This document shows, one piece after another, positions 1 through 6,647 of a stretch of DNA of 19,471 bases (the first letter of the stretch is position 1; every line of letters starts with the position of its first letter). Location: positions 1 through 19,471 of the forward strand of contig CALJWY010000297.1 in assembly GCA_937974465.1 (NCBI GenBank), written 5' to 3'. The notes below the pieces were generated by a model. The model made no database searches. It was not told the origin of the DNA and worked only from the letters and a program-made list of their open reading frames with translations. A program made the translations under genes and the position numbers. Source of the DNA: an uncultured Lysobacterales bacterium. GTDB lineage: Bacteria; Pseudomonadota; Gammaproteobacteria; Xanthomonadales; SZUA-36.

Positions 1-355
1 GCGCTCTGCACTCCTATAATGCGTTCGCCCCAGTGGATTAAATGATTTACTCCCTTTATCTTTTTTCCTCGGTTACTGGGGCCTCCTTTTTCCTTTTTTT
101 ATGTTCGCCTTGAGAAGTGGCAACTCATCTTCCTTGCTCAATCAATGGGCGTATTAATCCATGCAACCACATGTCACCCCTGCGCTGTATAACCCTGTAG
201 GCCCGCTTCCCGATTCGTGCCGATGCCCTTCTGGACAAAGCTGATGGCCGGCAAATGCGATTAATACACTCTTTTCCTGTTCAAGGTTGCCTTAACATCT
301 CTAAAGACAGTGTAATATTGGAAACATCGCACTTTGCCATCAGGGGAACTTACAG
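1..355. other. Left-end non-coding region
   Basis: I see no convincing protein gene here. The first 100 bases hold a TATAAT hexamer (15-20) followed by a possible short transcript, listed separately. The remainder contains a perfect 9-bp inverted repeat, GTATTAATC at 151-159 and GATTAATAC at 259-267, with 99 bases between the arms, of unknown meaning. Just before the first gene, TTAACA (292-297) and TAATAT (313-318) are a weak, closely spaced promoter candidate. AGGGGA at 342-347 is a good ribosome binding site for the gene at 356. No tRNA or riboswitch fold was recognised on either strand. Confidence 0.5.
27..100 (+). ncRNA. Candidate small RNA or terminator-like structure
   Basis: A TATAAT box at 15-20, followed by GCG as in strong stable-RNA promoters, would place a transcript start close to 27. 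From there GCCCCAGT (27-34) pairs perfectly with ACTGGGGC (75-82). A smaller hairpin GGA-T-TAA / TTA-C-TCC (35-53) lies inside, and a T-rich tract (87-100) follows the closing stem. The arrangement of promoter, closed stem and U-tail is what a roughly 70-nt small RNA would look like. It could instead be the terminator of a gene lying left of the window. The -35 element falls outside the window, and I recognise no known RNA family. Confidence 0.3.
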
Positions 356-1516
356 ATGCCAATGACTGCACGCGAGCGTGTACTCGCCGCCATCAACCAT
401 GAACAACCCGACCGTATCCCGCTGGTCATCGGGGTTAATAATGCCACCGGCATAAAAATGAAACCTTACCAGGGGATCAAACGCATTGCCGGTATCGAGG
501 CACCGGATAACTACATATATGACTGGCCGGAGTTGGGTACGGCAGAAATTGACGAGGAAACCATGCTTCGTTTGCAGAGCGACGTGCGGGGTGTACTGGA
601 CCTTGAGCCCGCGGATATTCTGAAAAACCGTCGCGAACGCGCACCACACAGTGATTGTTTTGATTCCTGGGGTGGCGGGCAAATGGAGGTCGCCCCGGGT
701 GACTGGTTTCCGGGCATCCATCCGTTGGCAGAGGCTCGCACAGTGGAAGACCTGGACAACTACCAGGGTTGGCCCGATATGAGCGACCCAAGCCGTGTCG
801 CCCACGTGCGCGAGACTGCCAGCCGATTGGCCAGGGAGAACGAGTTTGCCATCATGGCAACACCCTGGCTGTTGTTTCCGTTTGAACGTGCCCATGCCAT
901 GCAAGGGATGGAGACTTTTCTGCTTAACATGGCCATGGACCCGGATTTTGCGCGGGTTTTCCTGGAGAGAATTACCGAACAGTGCAAGCTGTTAATGGGA
1001 CATTTCCTGGAAGAACTGGATGACAACGTTGATATCATCAAGATCGGCGATGACCTGGGAATGCAGAAAGGCCTGATGATTTCGCCGCAGATGTACCGTG
1101 ACATTATCAAGCCCGTGCATGCCGATTTCATCGATTTCATCAAATCCCGAACCAGCGCCAAGGTGCTGTTTCATTCCTGTGGTGACGTGGCGCCGTTGAT
1201 TGGCGATTTTATTGATATCGGCGTCGACATCCTGAACCCAATTCAGACCTCGGCCGGGTCGATTTCCGACCTGCCTGCACTCAAGAAGCAATATGGGAAG
1301 AACATTGTTTTTTGTGGCGCCATCGACACCCACCGTATTCTGCCCTTTGGAAGTGTCATGGACGTGCGCGAAGAGGTTAAACGCGTGATGCAGATACTTG
1401 GGCCGGGTGGCGGTTTCATGTGTGGTGCCGTGCACACGATCATGAACGATGTGCCACCGGAAAATGTGCTGGCCATGGTGGATGCGGTAAAAGAGTTTGG
1501 CGAGTATCCCCGGTAG
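356..1516 (+). CDS. Uroporphyrinogen decarboxylase-family protein (MtaA/CmuA-like methyltransferase type)
   Basis: This 386-residue protein has the URO-D TIM-barrel fold by sequence pattern. It lacks the N-terminal arginine-rich substrate motif of genuine HemE. It does carry the zinc-type His-x-Cys ... Cys arrangement of corrinoid-dependent methyltransferases such as MtaA and CmuA: HSCGD at residues 273-277 and a distal Cys at 356 in FMCGAVH. Another Cys, at 320 (CGAID), lies between them. The start at 356 has an AGGGGA site 8 bases upstream; a second in-frame ATG sits two codons later. The family moves methyl groups between corrinoid and thiol or substrate, but no corrinoid protein or partner methyltransferase lies nearby, so the substrate is unknown. 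It appears monocistronic. Family membership is firm; the reaction is not. Confidence 0.85.
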   Translation: MPMTARERVLAAINHEQPDRIPLVIGVNNATGIKMKPYQGIKRIAGIEAPDNYIYDWPELGTAEIDEETMLRLQSDVRGVLDLEPADILKNRRERAPHSDCFDSWGGGQMEVAPGDWFPGIHPLAEARTVEDLDNYQGWPDMSDPSRVAHVRETASRLARENEFAIMATPWLLFPFERAHAMQGMETFLLNMAMDPDFARVFLERITEQCKLLMGHFLEELDDNVDIIKIGDDLGMQKGLMISPQMYRDIIKPVHADFIDFIKSRTSAKVLFHSCGDVAPLIGDFIDIGVDILNPIQTSAGSISDLPALKKQYGKNIVFCGAIDTHRILPFGSVMDVREEVKRVMQILGPGGGFMCGAVHTIMNDVPPENVLAMVDAVKEFGEYPR

Positions 1517-1560
1517 CCCGGAATCGGTGTAAGGCCGCCCAACCGAAAACAAAACTGTCT

Positions 1561-1595
1561 CAGACTCACCTAATTCCTGTGAAGTCTGGAATTTT
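1561..1595 (+). terminator. Possible terminator after the URO-D-family gene
   Basis: CAGACT-CAC (1561-1569) can pair with GTG-A-AGTCTG (1579-1588), with one bulged A and a 9-nt loop. GAATTTT follows, a short T-run. It sits 45 bases after the stop codon. The stem is moderate and the T-tract only four bases, so termination is plausible but not strong. Confidence 0.35.
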
Positions 1596-1738
1596 GTGTG
1601 CTTCTCTGCTTGAGACCCTGGTTGTCAAAGACCACCCTCGGTGGCCTGCCAGCCGCCCTGATCATCCTGGCGATAGGCCTGACGCTGTGTAAATGGTTAA
1701 GAAACCCCAGCCTGTTGTGCTTACCCATGTTTTTTTGT

Positions 1739-3289
1739 TTAGCCGTCTATCGGGCTCAGGAGGCCGGAATATTTGACTCCGGACAACAGCGCCATTTCAC
1801 GGTGCCAGGTTGCCAGGTCACCATTATTAAACTGGCATAGGTGGCTGTGTCCGCAGGCCCGTGCCATTACCTGCATCAGTTCAACACTGGCACCAAAAAA
1901 ATTACCCAGCTGAACGGATGCTTTTTCAATATCCAGTTTTTTACGTAATTCCGGTTTTTGCGTTGCAATACCTGTCGGGCAGTTATTGGAATTACACATC
2001 CTGGCAGCGACACAGCCAATGGCTTGCATGGCACTATTTGATAAAGCAACACCGTCAGCCCCGAGGGCCAGTGCCTTGACAAAATCGATGGGTACACGCA
2101 GCCCACCGGTAATAATCAGCGTTACCCGACCGCTTGCGCCCTGCTGATCAAGAAACCGGCGAGCCCTGGCCAGTGCCGGAATCGTTGGAACACTGATATG
2201 GTCGCGGAACATTTCAGGTGCGGCACCGGTACCACCGCCACGGCCATCGAGAATGATGTAATCCGCCGAGGCATCCAGGGCAAACTGCATGTCCCGTTCA
2301 ATGTGGTTGGCACTCAGTTTGAAACCGATGGGAATTCCACCGGTGATTTCCCTGACACGGTCAGCGAAACGCTGAAAATCCGCCACCGAGGAGATATCAC
2401 GAAAAGTCGGCGGGGATACAGCCGGCTGACCTTCGGGAATTCCCCTGACCTCGGAAATTTTACCCCTGTTCTTGCTGCCTGGCAGATGTCCTCCTGTGCC
2501 GGTTTTGGCACCCTGCCCGCCTTTAAAATGAAAGGCCTGCACATTCGCTAACAGTTCTTCTTTATAACCAAACCCAGCGCTGGCATATTCGTAAAAGTAG
2601 CGTGAGTTTTCAGCCTGTTCCTCAGGCAGCATACCGCCCTCACCCGAGCAGATACCGGTACCTGCAAGCTCGGCACCCCGGGCCAGGGAAATTTTCGCTT
2701 CCTCTGACAAGGCCCCAAAACTCATATCGGATACCATCAGGGGAATACTCAAGCGCAACGGCTTTTTCGCTTCCGGCCCCACGATCAGCTCCGTGCCGAC
2801 ATTCTGATCTTCCATTAATGGCTTGGTTGCCATTTGCGCCGCCATGATCTGGATATCGTCCCAGTGTGGCAGCTGATTACGCGGCACGCCCATGGATGTC
2901 ATCGGGCCATGGTGACCCAGCTTTGCCAGGCCTTCCTTGGCAAGTTGGTGAACAAAAGCGACCGTTGGCTCTTCCGGCGTGGGGATCGCTACCGGTAATT
3001 CAGATACCGTTGCTTTAACCCCCGGCCCCTCCTGACCTACCTGGTCTGCAGAGAACTGTTTATGCGATCCATCACAAAAAGGCGCATTGCCAGTGTGCTT
3101 GCATGCACATAAAAACGCCTCACCACCCTCATTGGCTGTGAACGCCTTGGGCTTGAACGACGTTCCCACGTGCGACCCATCACAAAATGGCTGGCTTTCT
3201 GAACGGCCGCATACACAGAAGTGATATTCCGTATCTTTATCAAGGTCGACTTTCACGGGTTTGTTATTGGAAATAATAGGGTTGGTCAT
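1739..3289 (-). CDS. CDGSH iron-sulfur / FMN-binding glutamate synthase-like fusion protein
   Basis: A 516-residue fusion. The N-terminus has two CDGSH [2Fe-2S] motifs, C25-x-C27 with CDGSH at 36-40 and C61-x-C63 with CDGSH at 72-76, both with complete C-x-C-x2-S/T-x3-P-x-C-D-G-S-H spacing. The rest matches the FMN-binding barrel of glutamate synthase large subunit, with a three-cysteine cluster C426-x5-C432-x4-C437 like the [3Fe-4S] site of GltB, followed by PTGIATQ. The amidotransferase and C-terminal GXGXG domains of GltB are absent, so it is not a standard glutamate synthase. It is probably a soluble multi-cofactor oxidoreductase; its substrate is unknown. It is the last gene of a same-strand group with the hydroquinone reductase (76-bp gap), pirin and DoxX, implying a role in redox or quinone stress. 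The Shine-Dalgarno sequence is weak (GCGAGA). Confidence 0.9.
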   Translation of the reverse strand: MTNPIISNNKPVKVDLDKDTEYHFCVCGRSESQPFCDGSHVGTSFKPKAFTANEGGEAFLCACKHTGNAPFCDGSHKQFSADQVGQEGPGVKATVSELPVAIPTPEEPTVAFVHQLAKEGLAKLGHHGPMTSMGVPRNQLPHWDDIQIMAAQMATKPLMEDQNVGTELIVGPEAKKPLRLSIPLMVSDMSFGALSEEAKISLARGAELAGTGICSGEGGMLPEEQAENSRYFYEYASAGFGYKEELLANVQAFHFKGGQGAKTGTGGHLPGSKNRGKISEVRGIPEGQPAVSPPTFRDISSVADFQRFADRVREITGGIPIGFKLSANHIERDMQFALDASADYIILDGRGGGTGAAPEMFRDHISVPTIPALARARRFLDQQGASGRVTLIITGGLRVPIDFVKALALGADGVALSNSAMQAIGCVAARMCNSNNCPTGIATQKPELRKKLDIEKASVQLGNFFGASVELMQVMARACGHSHLCQFNNGDLATWHREMALLSGVKYSGLLSPIDG

Positions 3290-3330
3290 TTGATTCTCGC
3301 TAACTGATGAAGGCGGTTTCGTACATTCAA

Positions 3331-3358
3331 TGATAAAGCCGATCGCGGCTATTTATCA
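3331..3358 (-). terminator. Hairpin downstream of the hydroquinone reductase gene
   Basis: TGATAAAGCCG and CGGC-TA-TTTATCA form a near-perfect stem with a 4-nt ATCG loop and a two-base bulge, beginning 8 bases after the gst stop. On the minus strand it is not followed by a T-run. It may therefore be a weak or attenuating terminator, an mRNA-processing hairpin, or an operator ahead of the next gene. Confidence 0.3.
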
Positions 3359-3365
3359 GGCTGTA

Positions 3366-4343
3366 TCAAATTTTCTCACGATCATGTGGCTTGGACAGAT
3401 CCAGCTCAGGTCCGACAGGCACAACACCGCTTGGGTTTATGGTCGTATGGCTGACGTAATAATGATGCTTGATATGGTGCATATTAATGGTATCTGCCAC
3501 ATTCTCGTACTGATACAGTTCCCGGGTATAGGCCCACAGGTTGGGGTAGTCTTCGAGGCGGCGGATATTGCATTTAAAATGCCCCACGTAAACGGGGTCA
3601 AACCGGATCAAGGTGGTGAACAGGCGCCAGTCCGCCTCGGTCAGAACATCACCCAAAAGATAGCGTTGGCCGGACAATCTCTGCTCCAGCCAGTCAAGCG
3701 TTTCGAATAGTGGATAAACCGCCTCCTCGTAAGCCTCCTGGGTGGTGGCAAAACCGGACTTGTAGACGCCGTTATTGACATTGGAATAGATACGTTCATT
3801 GATTTCATCAATATCTGCGCGCAGGGCCTGGGGGTAATAATCACCCGGCTTCGCACCGATTTCGTCAAATGCGCTGTTCAACATTCGGATGATCTCGGAA
3901 GACTCATTCGAGACAATGACATTGGTTTTCCTGTCCCACAGTATCGGTACCGTGACGCGGCCGGAATAGCCCGGATCAGCTGCGGTATAGACCTGGTGTA
4001 GGTACCTGGCATGGTTGACCGGGTCAGGAACAACGCCTTCGGTGGAATCAAAGGTCCAGCCATTTTCGGCCATGTACCAATGCACCACCGATACTGTTAT
4101 ATATTCCTCCAGCCCCTTTAGCGAGCGGAATATCATCGTGCGATTCGCCCATGGACATGCCAGTGAAACATACAGGTGATAACGCCCTGCTTCAGCCTTG
4201 AAGCCACCTGTTCCAGTCGGACCCGCCGACCCGTCGACAGTAACCCAATTGCGAAACTGCGAGTCGCTGCGAATGAAGCGCCCACCGGCTTTGCTGGTAT
4301 CGTACCAGCGATCCTGCCATTTTCCGTCGACTAAAAGACCCAT
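3366..4343 (-). CDS. yqjG: Glutathionyl-hydroquinone reductase (Xi-class glutathione S-transferase)
   Basis: At 325 residues this has the length and layout of the E. coli YqjG / yeast Ecm4 family: an N-terminal thioredoxin-like domain with the CPWANRT active site (Cys63, the same number as the catalytic Cys of E. coli YqjG) and a C-terminal helical GST domain with GDVLTEADWRLF. The family reduces glutathionyl-hydroquinones, returning free hydroquinone and protecting against quinone adducts in the cytoplasm. AAGGA lies about 10 bases before the ATG. It follows pirin after 32 bp, and E. coli also keeps yqjG near a DoxX gene (yqjF), a LysR gene (yhaJ) and a pirin gene (yhaK). The family call is near certain. 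Confidence 0.93.
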   Translation of the reverse strand: MGLLVDGKWQDRWYDTSKAGGRFIRSDSQFRNWVTVDGSAGPTGTGGFKAEAGRYHLYVSLACPWANRTMIFRSLKGLEEYITVSVVHWYMAENGWTFDSTEGVVPDPVNHARYLHQVYTAADPGYSGRVTVPILWDRKTNVIVSNESSEIIRMLNSAFDEIGAKPGDYYPQALRADIDEINERIYSNVNNGVYKSGFATTQEAYEEAVYPLFETLDWLEQRLSGQRYLLGDVLTEADWRLFTTLIRFDPVYVGHFKCNIRRLEDYPNLWAYTRELYQYENVADTINMHHIKHHYYVSHTTINPSGVVPVGPELDLSKPHDREKI

Positions 4344-4375
4344 TATCTGGTTTCCTTACAAAGTAAATGTGTGAT

Positions 4376-5215
4376 TTAAAACTGTCCGTTTTGATAGTCG
4401 GTGAATGCCTGCATGACTTCCGCCTTGGTATTCATGACAAATGGCCCGCCACGGGCGATTGGTTCGTTCAGGGGCTGGCCGGCAACCAGCAGAAAACGGG
4501 CCGAGGCATTCGCACTGACGGTGATCTGATCACCCTCCCCCAGGATTCCAAGTTCACGATGGCCCAGATGCTGCCGGCTATCACCGATCAGCAAATTGCC
4601 TTCGGTAACAAAGATGAAAGCATTGTCAGAAGCGCCAACCACCTGTTTGAAATCCGCACCCGCAGGCAAGGTGACATCCATATAGGTTGGCTTAACATAG
4701 CTGTTTTGAACCGGGCCCCGGGTACCCTCGCTGGTGGTACCGGAAATCACGCGAACAAGCGTGCCGTTTTGTCGTTGTTCAAGCGGCACCCGGTCCGGCG
4801 AAAACTCCTGGTATGCCGGCTCTGACATCTTTGCCGCAGCAGGCAAGTTCACCCACAACTGGAAACCCATCAACAGGCCATTTTCCTGTTCCGGCATTTC
4901 CGAATGGACTATGCCTTTTCCAGCCGTCATCCACTGCACGCCGCCCGGTTCGATAACACCCTCGTTGCCTGCATTGTCCTTGTGTCGCATGCGACCCGCC
5001 AACAGGTAGGTAACGGTCTCAAAACCACGGTGTGGATGGCTTGGAAACCCACCAATATAGTCATGCGGATTATCTGATTCAAAAGCATCCAGCAGCAGAA
5101 ATGGGTCCAGCACGTTGAGCTCCTGCGAGCCGATGATACGTGTCAGCTTTACCCCATCACCATCGCTTGCAGCGATACCGGACGTTGTTTGTAGCAGTTC
5201 CCTGTTGTTCTTCAT
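4376..5215 (-). CDS. Pirin family protein
   Basis: A 279-residue bicupin. Metal-binding residues of pirin are visible as H60 and H62 in FPSHPHRGFE, and H104 and E106 in GIVHSEMP. The C-terminal half ends with a typical pirin segment (PIARGGPFVMNT). I chose the ATG at 5215 because GGAGGA lies 4 bases upstream and pirins begin near here; the open frame runs back to 5638, but that part is an out-of-frame overlap with the DoxX gene. Pirins of this type (YhaK, YhhW) are cytoplasmic; some have quercetinase activity and others act as redox sensors. The position between DoxX and YqjG, 14 bp after DoxX, suggests work on quinone-like or phenolic compounds. The exact substrate is unknown. Confidence 0.93.
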   Translation of the reverse strand: MKNNRELLQTTSGIAASDGDGVKLTRIIGSQELNVLDPFLLLDAFESDNPHDYIGGFPSHPHRGFETVTYLLAGRMRHKDNAGNEGVIEPGGVQWMTAGKGIVHSEMPEQENGLLMGFQLWVNLPAAAKMSEPAYQEFSPDRVPLEQRQNGTLVRVISGTTSEGTRGPVQNSYVKPTYMDVTLPAGADFKQVVGASDNAFIFVTEGNLLIGDSRQHLGHRELGILGEGDQITVSANASARFLLVAGQPLNEPIARGGPFVMNTKAEVMQAFTDYQNGQF

Positions 5216-5229
5216 GGAGTCCTCCACGG

Positions 5230-5622
5230 TTATGTCTGTTTGTTGAAACGACTGTCCAGAGAAAAAGCACCGCCGCCCATCGCGACGAGCATCAGGAAAC
5301 CACCGGCTATCGATACGTTTTTCATAAACATGATCATCTGCATCTGGTCGCCGAAATTCGCGTGAAAGAGCAAGGCTGATAACAGGCTGAACCCGGCCAG
5401 CAAAAATGCTGCAATTCGCGTGTGCCAGCCAAGCATTATCGCCAGACCACCCAGTAGCTCGAGGGCAATTACCAGGGGCAGCAATGCACCTGGCACTCCC
5501 ATTGCTTCCATGTAGCCCTGGGTGCCAGCGTAGCCTGAAATTTTGCCAAAACCCGATGTGACAAATACCAGTGCTAAAAAGATACGCCCAACTGGTGCCG
5601 CGATTGCCTGTAATTGATTCAT
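5230..5622 (-). CDS. DoxX family membrane protein
   Basis: A 130-residue protein with about four membrane-spanning segments and the family's opening pattern (GRIFLALVFVTSGFGKISG), followed by the glycine-rich LELLGGLAIMLGW segment and a conserved HANFGD loop. It resembles YqjF/YphA-type DoxX proteins of the inner membrane, which are associated with quinone or thiol redox stress. GGAG lies 7 bases before the ATG. It is the first gene of the minus-strand operon DoxX, pirin, GST, CDGSH-GltS, and is divergent from the LysR gene. In E. coli yqjF is induced by nitro-aromatic or quinone-type compounds through the LysR protein YhaJ, a likely parallel here. Confidence 0.92.
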   Translation of the reverse strand: MNQLQAIAAPVGRIFLALVFVTSGFGKISGYAGTQGYMEAMGVPGALLPLVIALELLGGLAIMLGWHTRIAAFLLAGFSLLSALLFHANFGDQMQMIMFMKNVSIAGGFLMLVAMGGGAFSLDSRFNKQT

Positions 5623-5729
5623 ATGATTCTCCGTCCATTAAGTTTCCTAGGCAGCCATCTTAATCGTTGTGTATATCCACATAAACAGCAATAATTACAA
5701 TTCATTGTTAACATAAATAGAACAATCAT
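5623..5729. promoter_or_regulatory. Divergent DoxX / LysR control region
   Basis: This 107-bp AT-rich spacer between two divergent starts is where a LysR regulator would act on both its own gene and the DoxX operon. A 12-bp palindrome, ACAAT-TC-ATTGT, lies at 5697-5708, next to GTTAAC (5707-5712); either could be part of the T-N11-A type site used by LysR proteins. I see no convincing -35/-10 pair for either direction, and no Shine-Dalgarno sequence before the LysR ATG. Confidence 0.4.
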
Positions 5730-6644
5730 ATGGGACAGCTTGAAGACATGACCGCGTTTGTTCGCATCGTAGAAGCCGGTGGTATTGGCAAAGCAGCGGA
5801 CCAGTTAGGTATAGCAAAATCGGGCATCAGCCGGCGGTTGGTGGCACTTGAAACCCGTTTAGGCGTGACCTTGATTAACCGCACGACACGCAGTTCGAGC
5901 CTGACCAACGTAGGTCGGGAATACTATGAACGGGCAGTCAAACTGATTGGCGACATATCCGAACTGGACGGGCTGGCGGCAGACGAAAGCAAATCGCTGG
6001 AGGGCTTGCTTCGCCTGGCAGTGCCCTTGTCGTTTGGGCTGTCGCACCTGTCACCCGCGATTGATATATTTGCACGTGAGCACCCCGGTCTGACAATCAA
6101 TATAGATTTTTCCGACCGGCATGTAGATCTCGTTGAACAGGGTATTGACCTCGCAATTCGCATCACGGACCTGGGCGACTCCAGCTTAAAGGCACGTCGC
6201 ATCTGCCCTGTTCATCTGAGCTTGTGCGCAAGTCCTTCTTACCTGGAAATGCACGGTACGCCAAGCAAACCGGAGGATCTCCAAGATCACCAGGTGCTCG
6301 GTTATAGCCTCGCAAGTGGCAACAAAATCAGGCTTGTGAATCCGCAGGGCCATGAACGGTTGATCCAAACATCAACAAGTATGGCAGCCAACAACGGGGA
6401 TTTCCTGCATGCCATGGCAATTGCCGGTCACGGTATTGCGATACTGCCGACGTTCATTATCTGGGAATCCCTGGCCACACAGACCCTGGTTCCGGTATTG
6501 CAGCCATATGCCCCGCCGAGCCTTAACGCCTGGGCTGTTTACCCGGGAACACGCTACCTTTCACACCGCGCGCGGCTGTTTATAGACTTTTTAGTGGAAC
6601 GTTTTGGTGATACGCCCTATTGGGATGAATGCCGCCAGCGTTAG
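5730..6644 (+). CDS. LysR-family transcriptional regulator (YhaJ-like)
   Basis: A 304-residue LysR protein: a winged helix-turn-helix at about residues 5-63 (FVRIVEAGGIGKAADQLGI, then SGISRRLVALETRLG and INRTTR) and a periplasmic-binding-like effector domain from about 90 to 295 (VEQGIDLAIRITDLGDSS; MAIAGHGIAILPTF). The first ATG fits the usual LysR N-terminus, although no ribosome binding site is visible upstream; the message could be leaderless or poorly translated. It is divergent from DoxX-pirin-YqjG, matching the E. coli set where YhaJ controls yqjF, so it probably senses a quinone-like or aromatic electrophile. Its stop lies only 3 bp from the stop of the convergent lipid operon. Confidence 0.93.
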   Translation: MGQLEDMTAFVRIVEAGGIGKAADQLGIAKSGISRRLVALETRLGVTLINRTTRSSSLTNVGREYYERAVKLIGDISELDGLAADESKSLEGLLRLAVPLSFGLSHLSPAIDIFAREHPGLTINIDFSDRHVDLVEQGIDLAIRITDLGDSSLKARRICPVHLSLCASPSYLEMHGTPSKPEDLQDHQVLGYSLASGNKIRLVNPQGHERLIQTSTSMAANNGDFLHAMAIAGHGIAILPTFIIWESLATQTLVPVLQPYAPPSLNAWAVYPGTRYLSHRARLFIDFLVERFGDTPYWDECRQR

Positions 6645-6647
6645 GGG

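Noticed and set aside
160..258. Cobalamin or c-di-GMP riboswitch on either strand
   Set aside because: A few short matches to GAATC and GGG-type words, but no B12-box or conserved core fold could be assembled.
350..904. 184-codon minus-strand frame opposite the URO-D gene
   Set aside because: It overlaps a conserved coding sequence on the other strand and has no family-like motif or start context.
5216..5638. N-terminal extension of the pirin frame by about 140 codons
   Set aside because: It runs antiparallel in frame over the DoxX coding sequence, has no pirin-like content, and the start at 5215 has a strong GGAGGA site.
6645..6647. Shared terminator between the LysR gene and the lipid operon
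   Set aside because: Only 3 bp separate the stops and no stem with a T-run is visible on either side.
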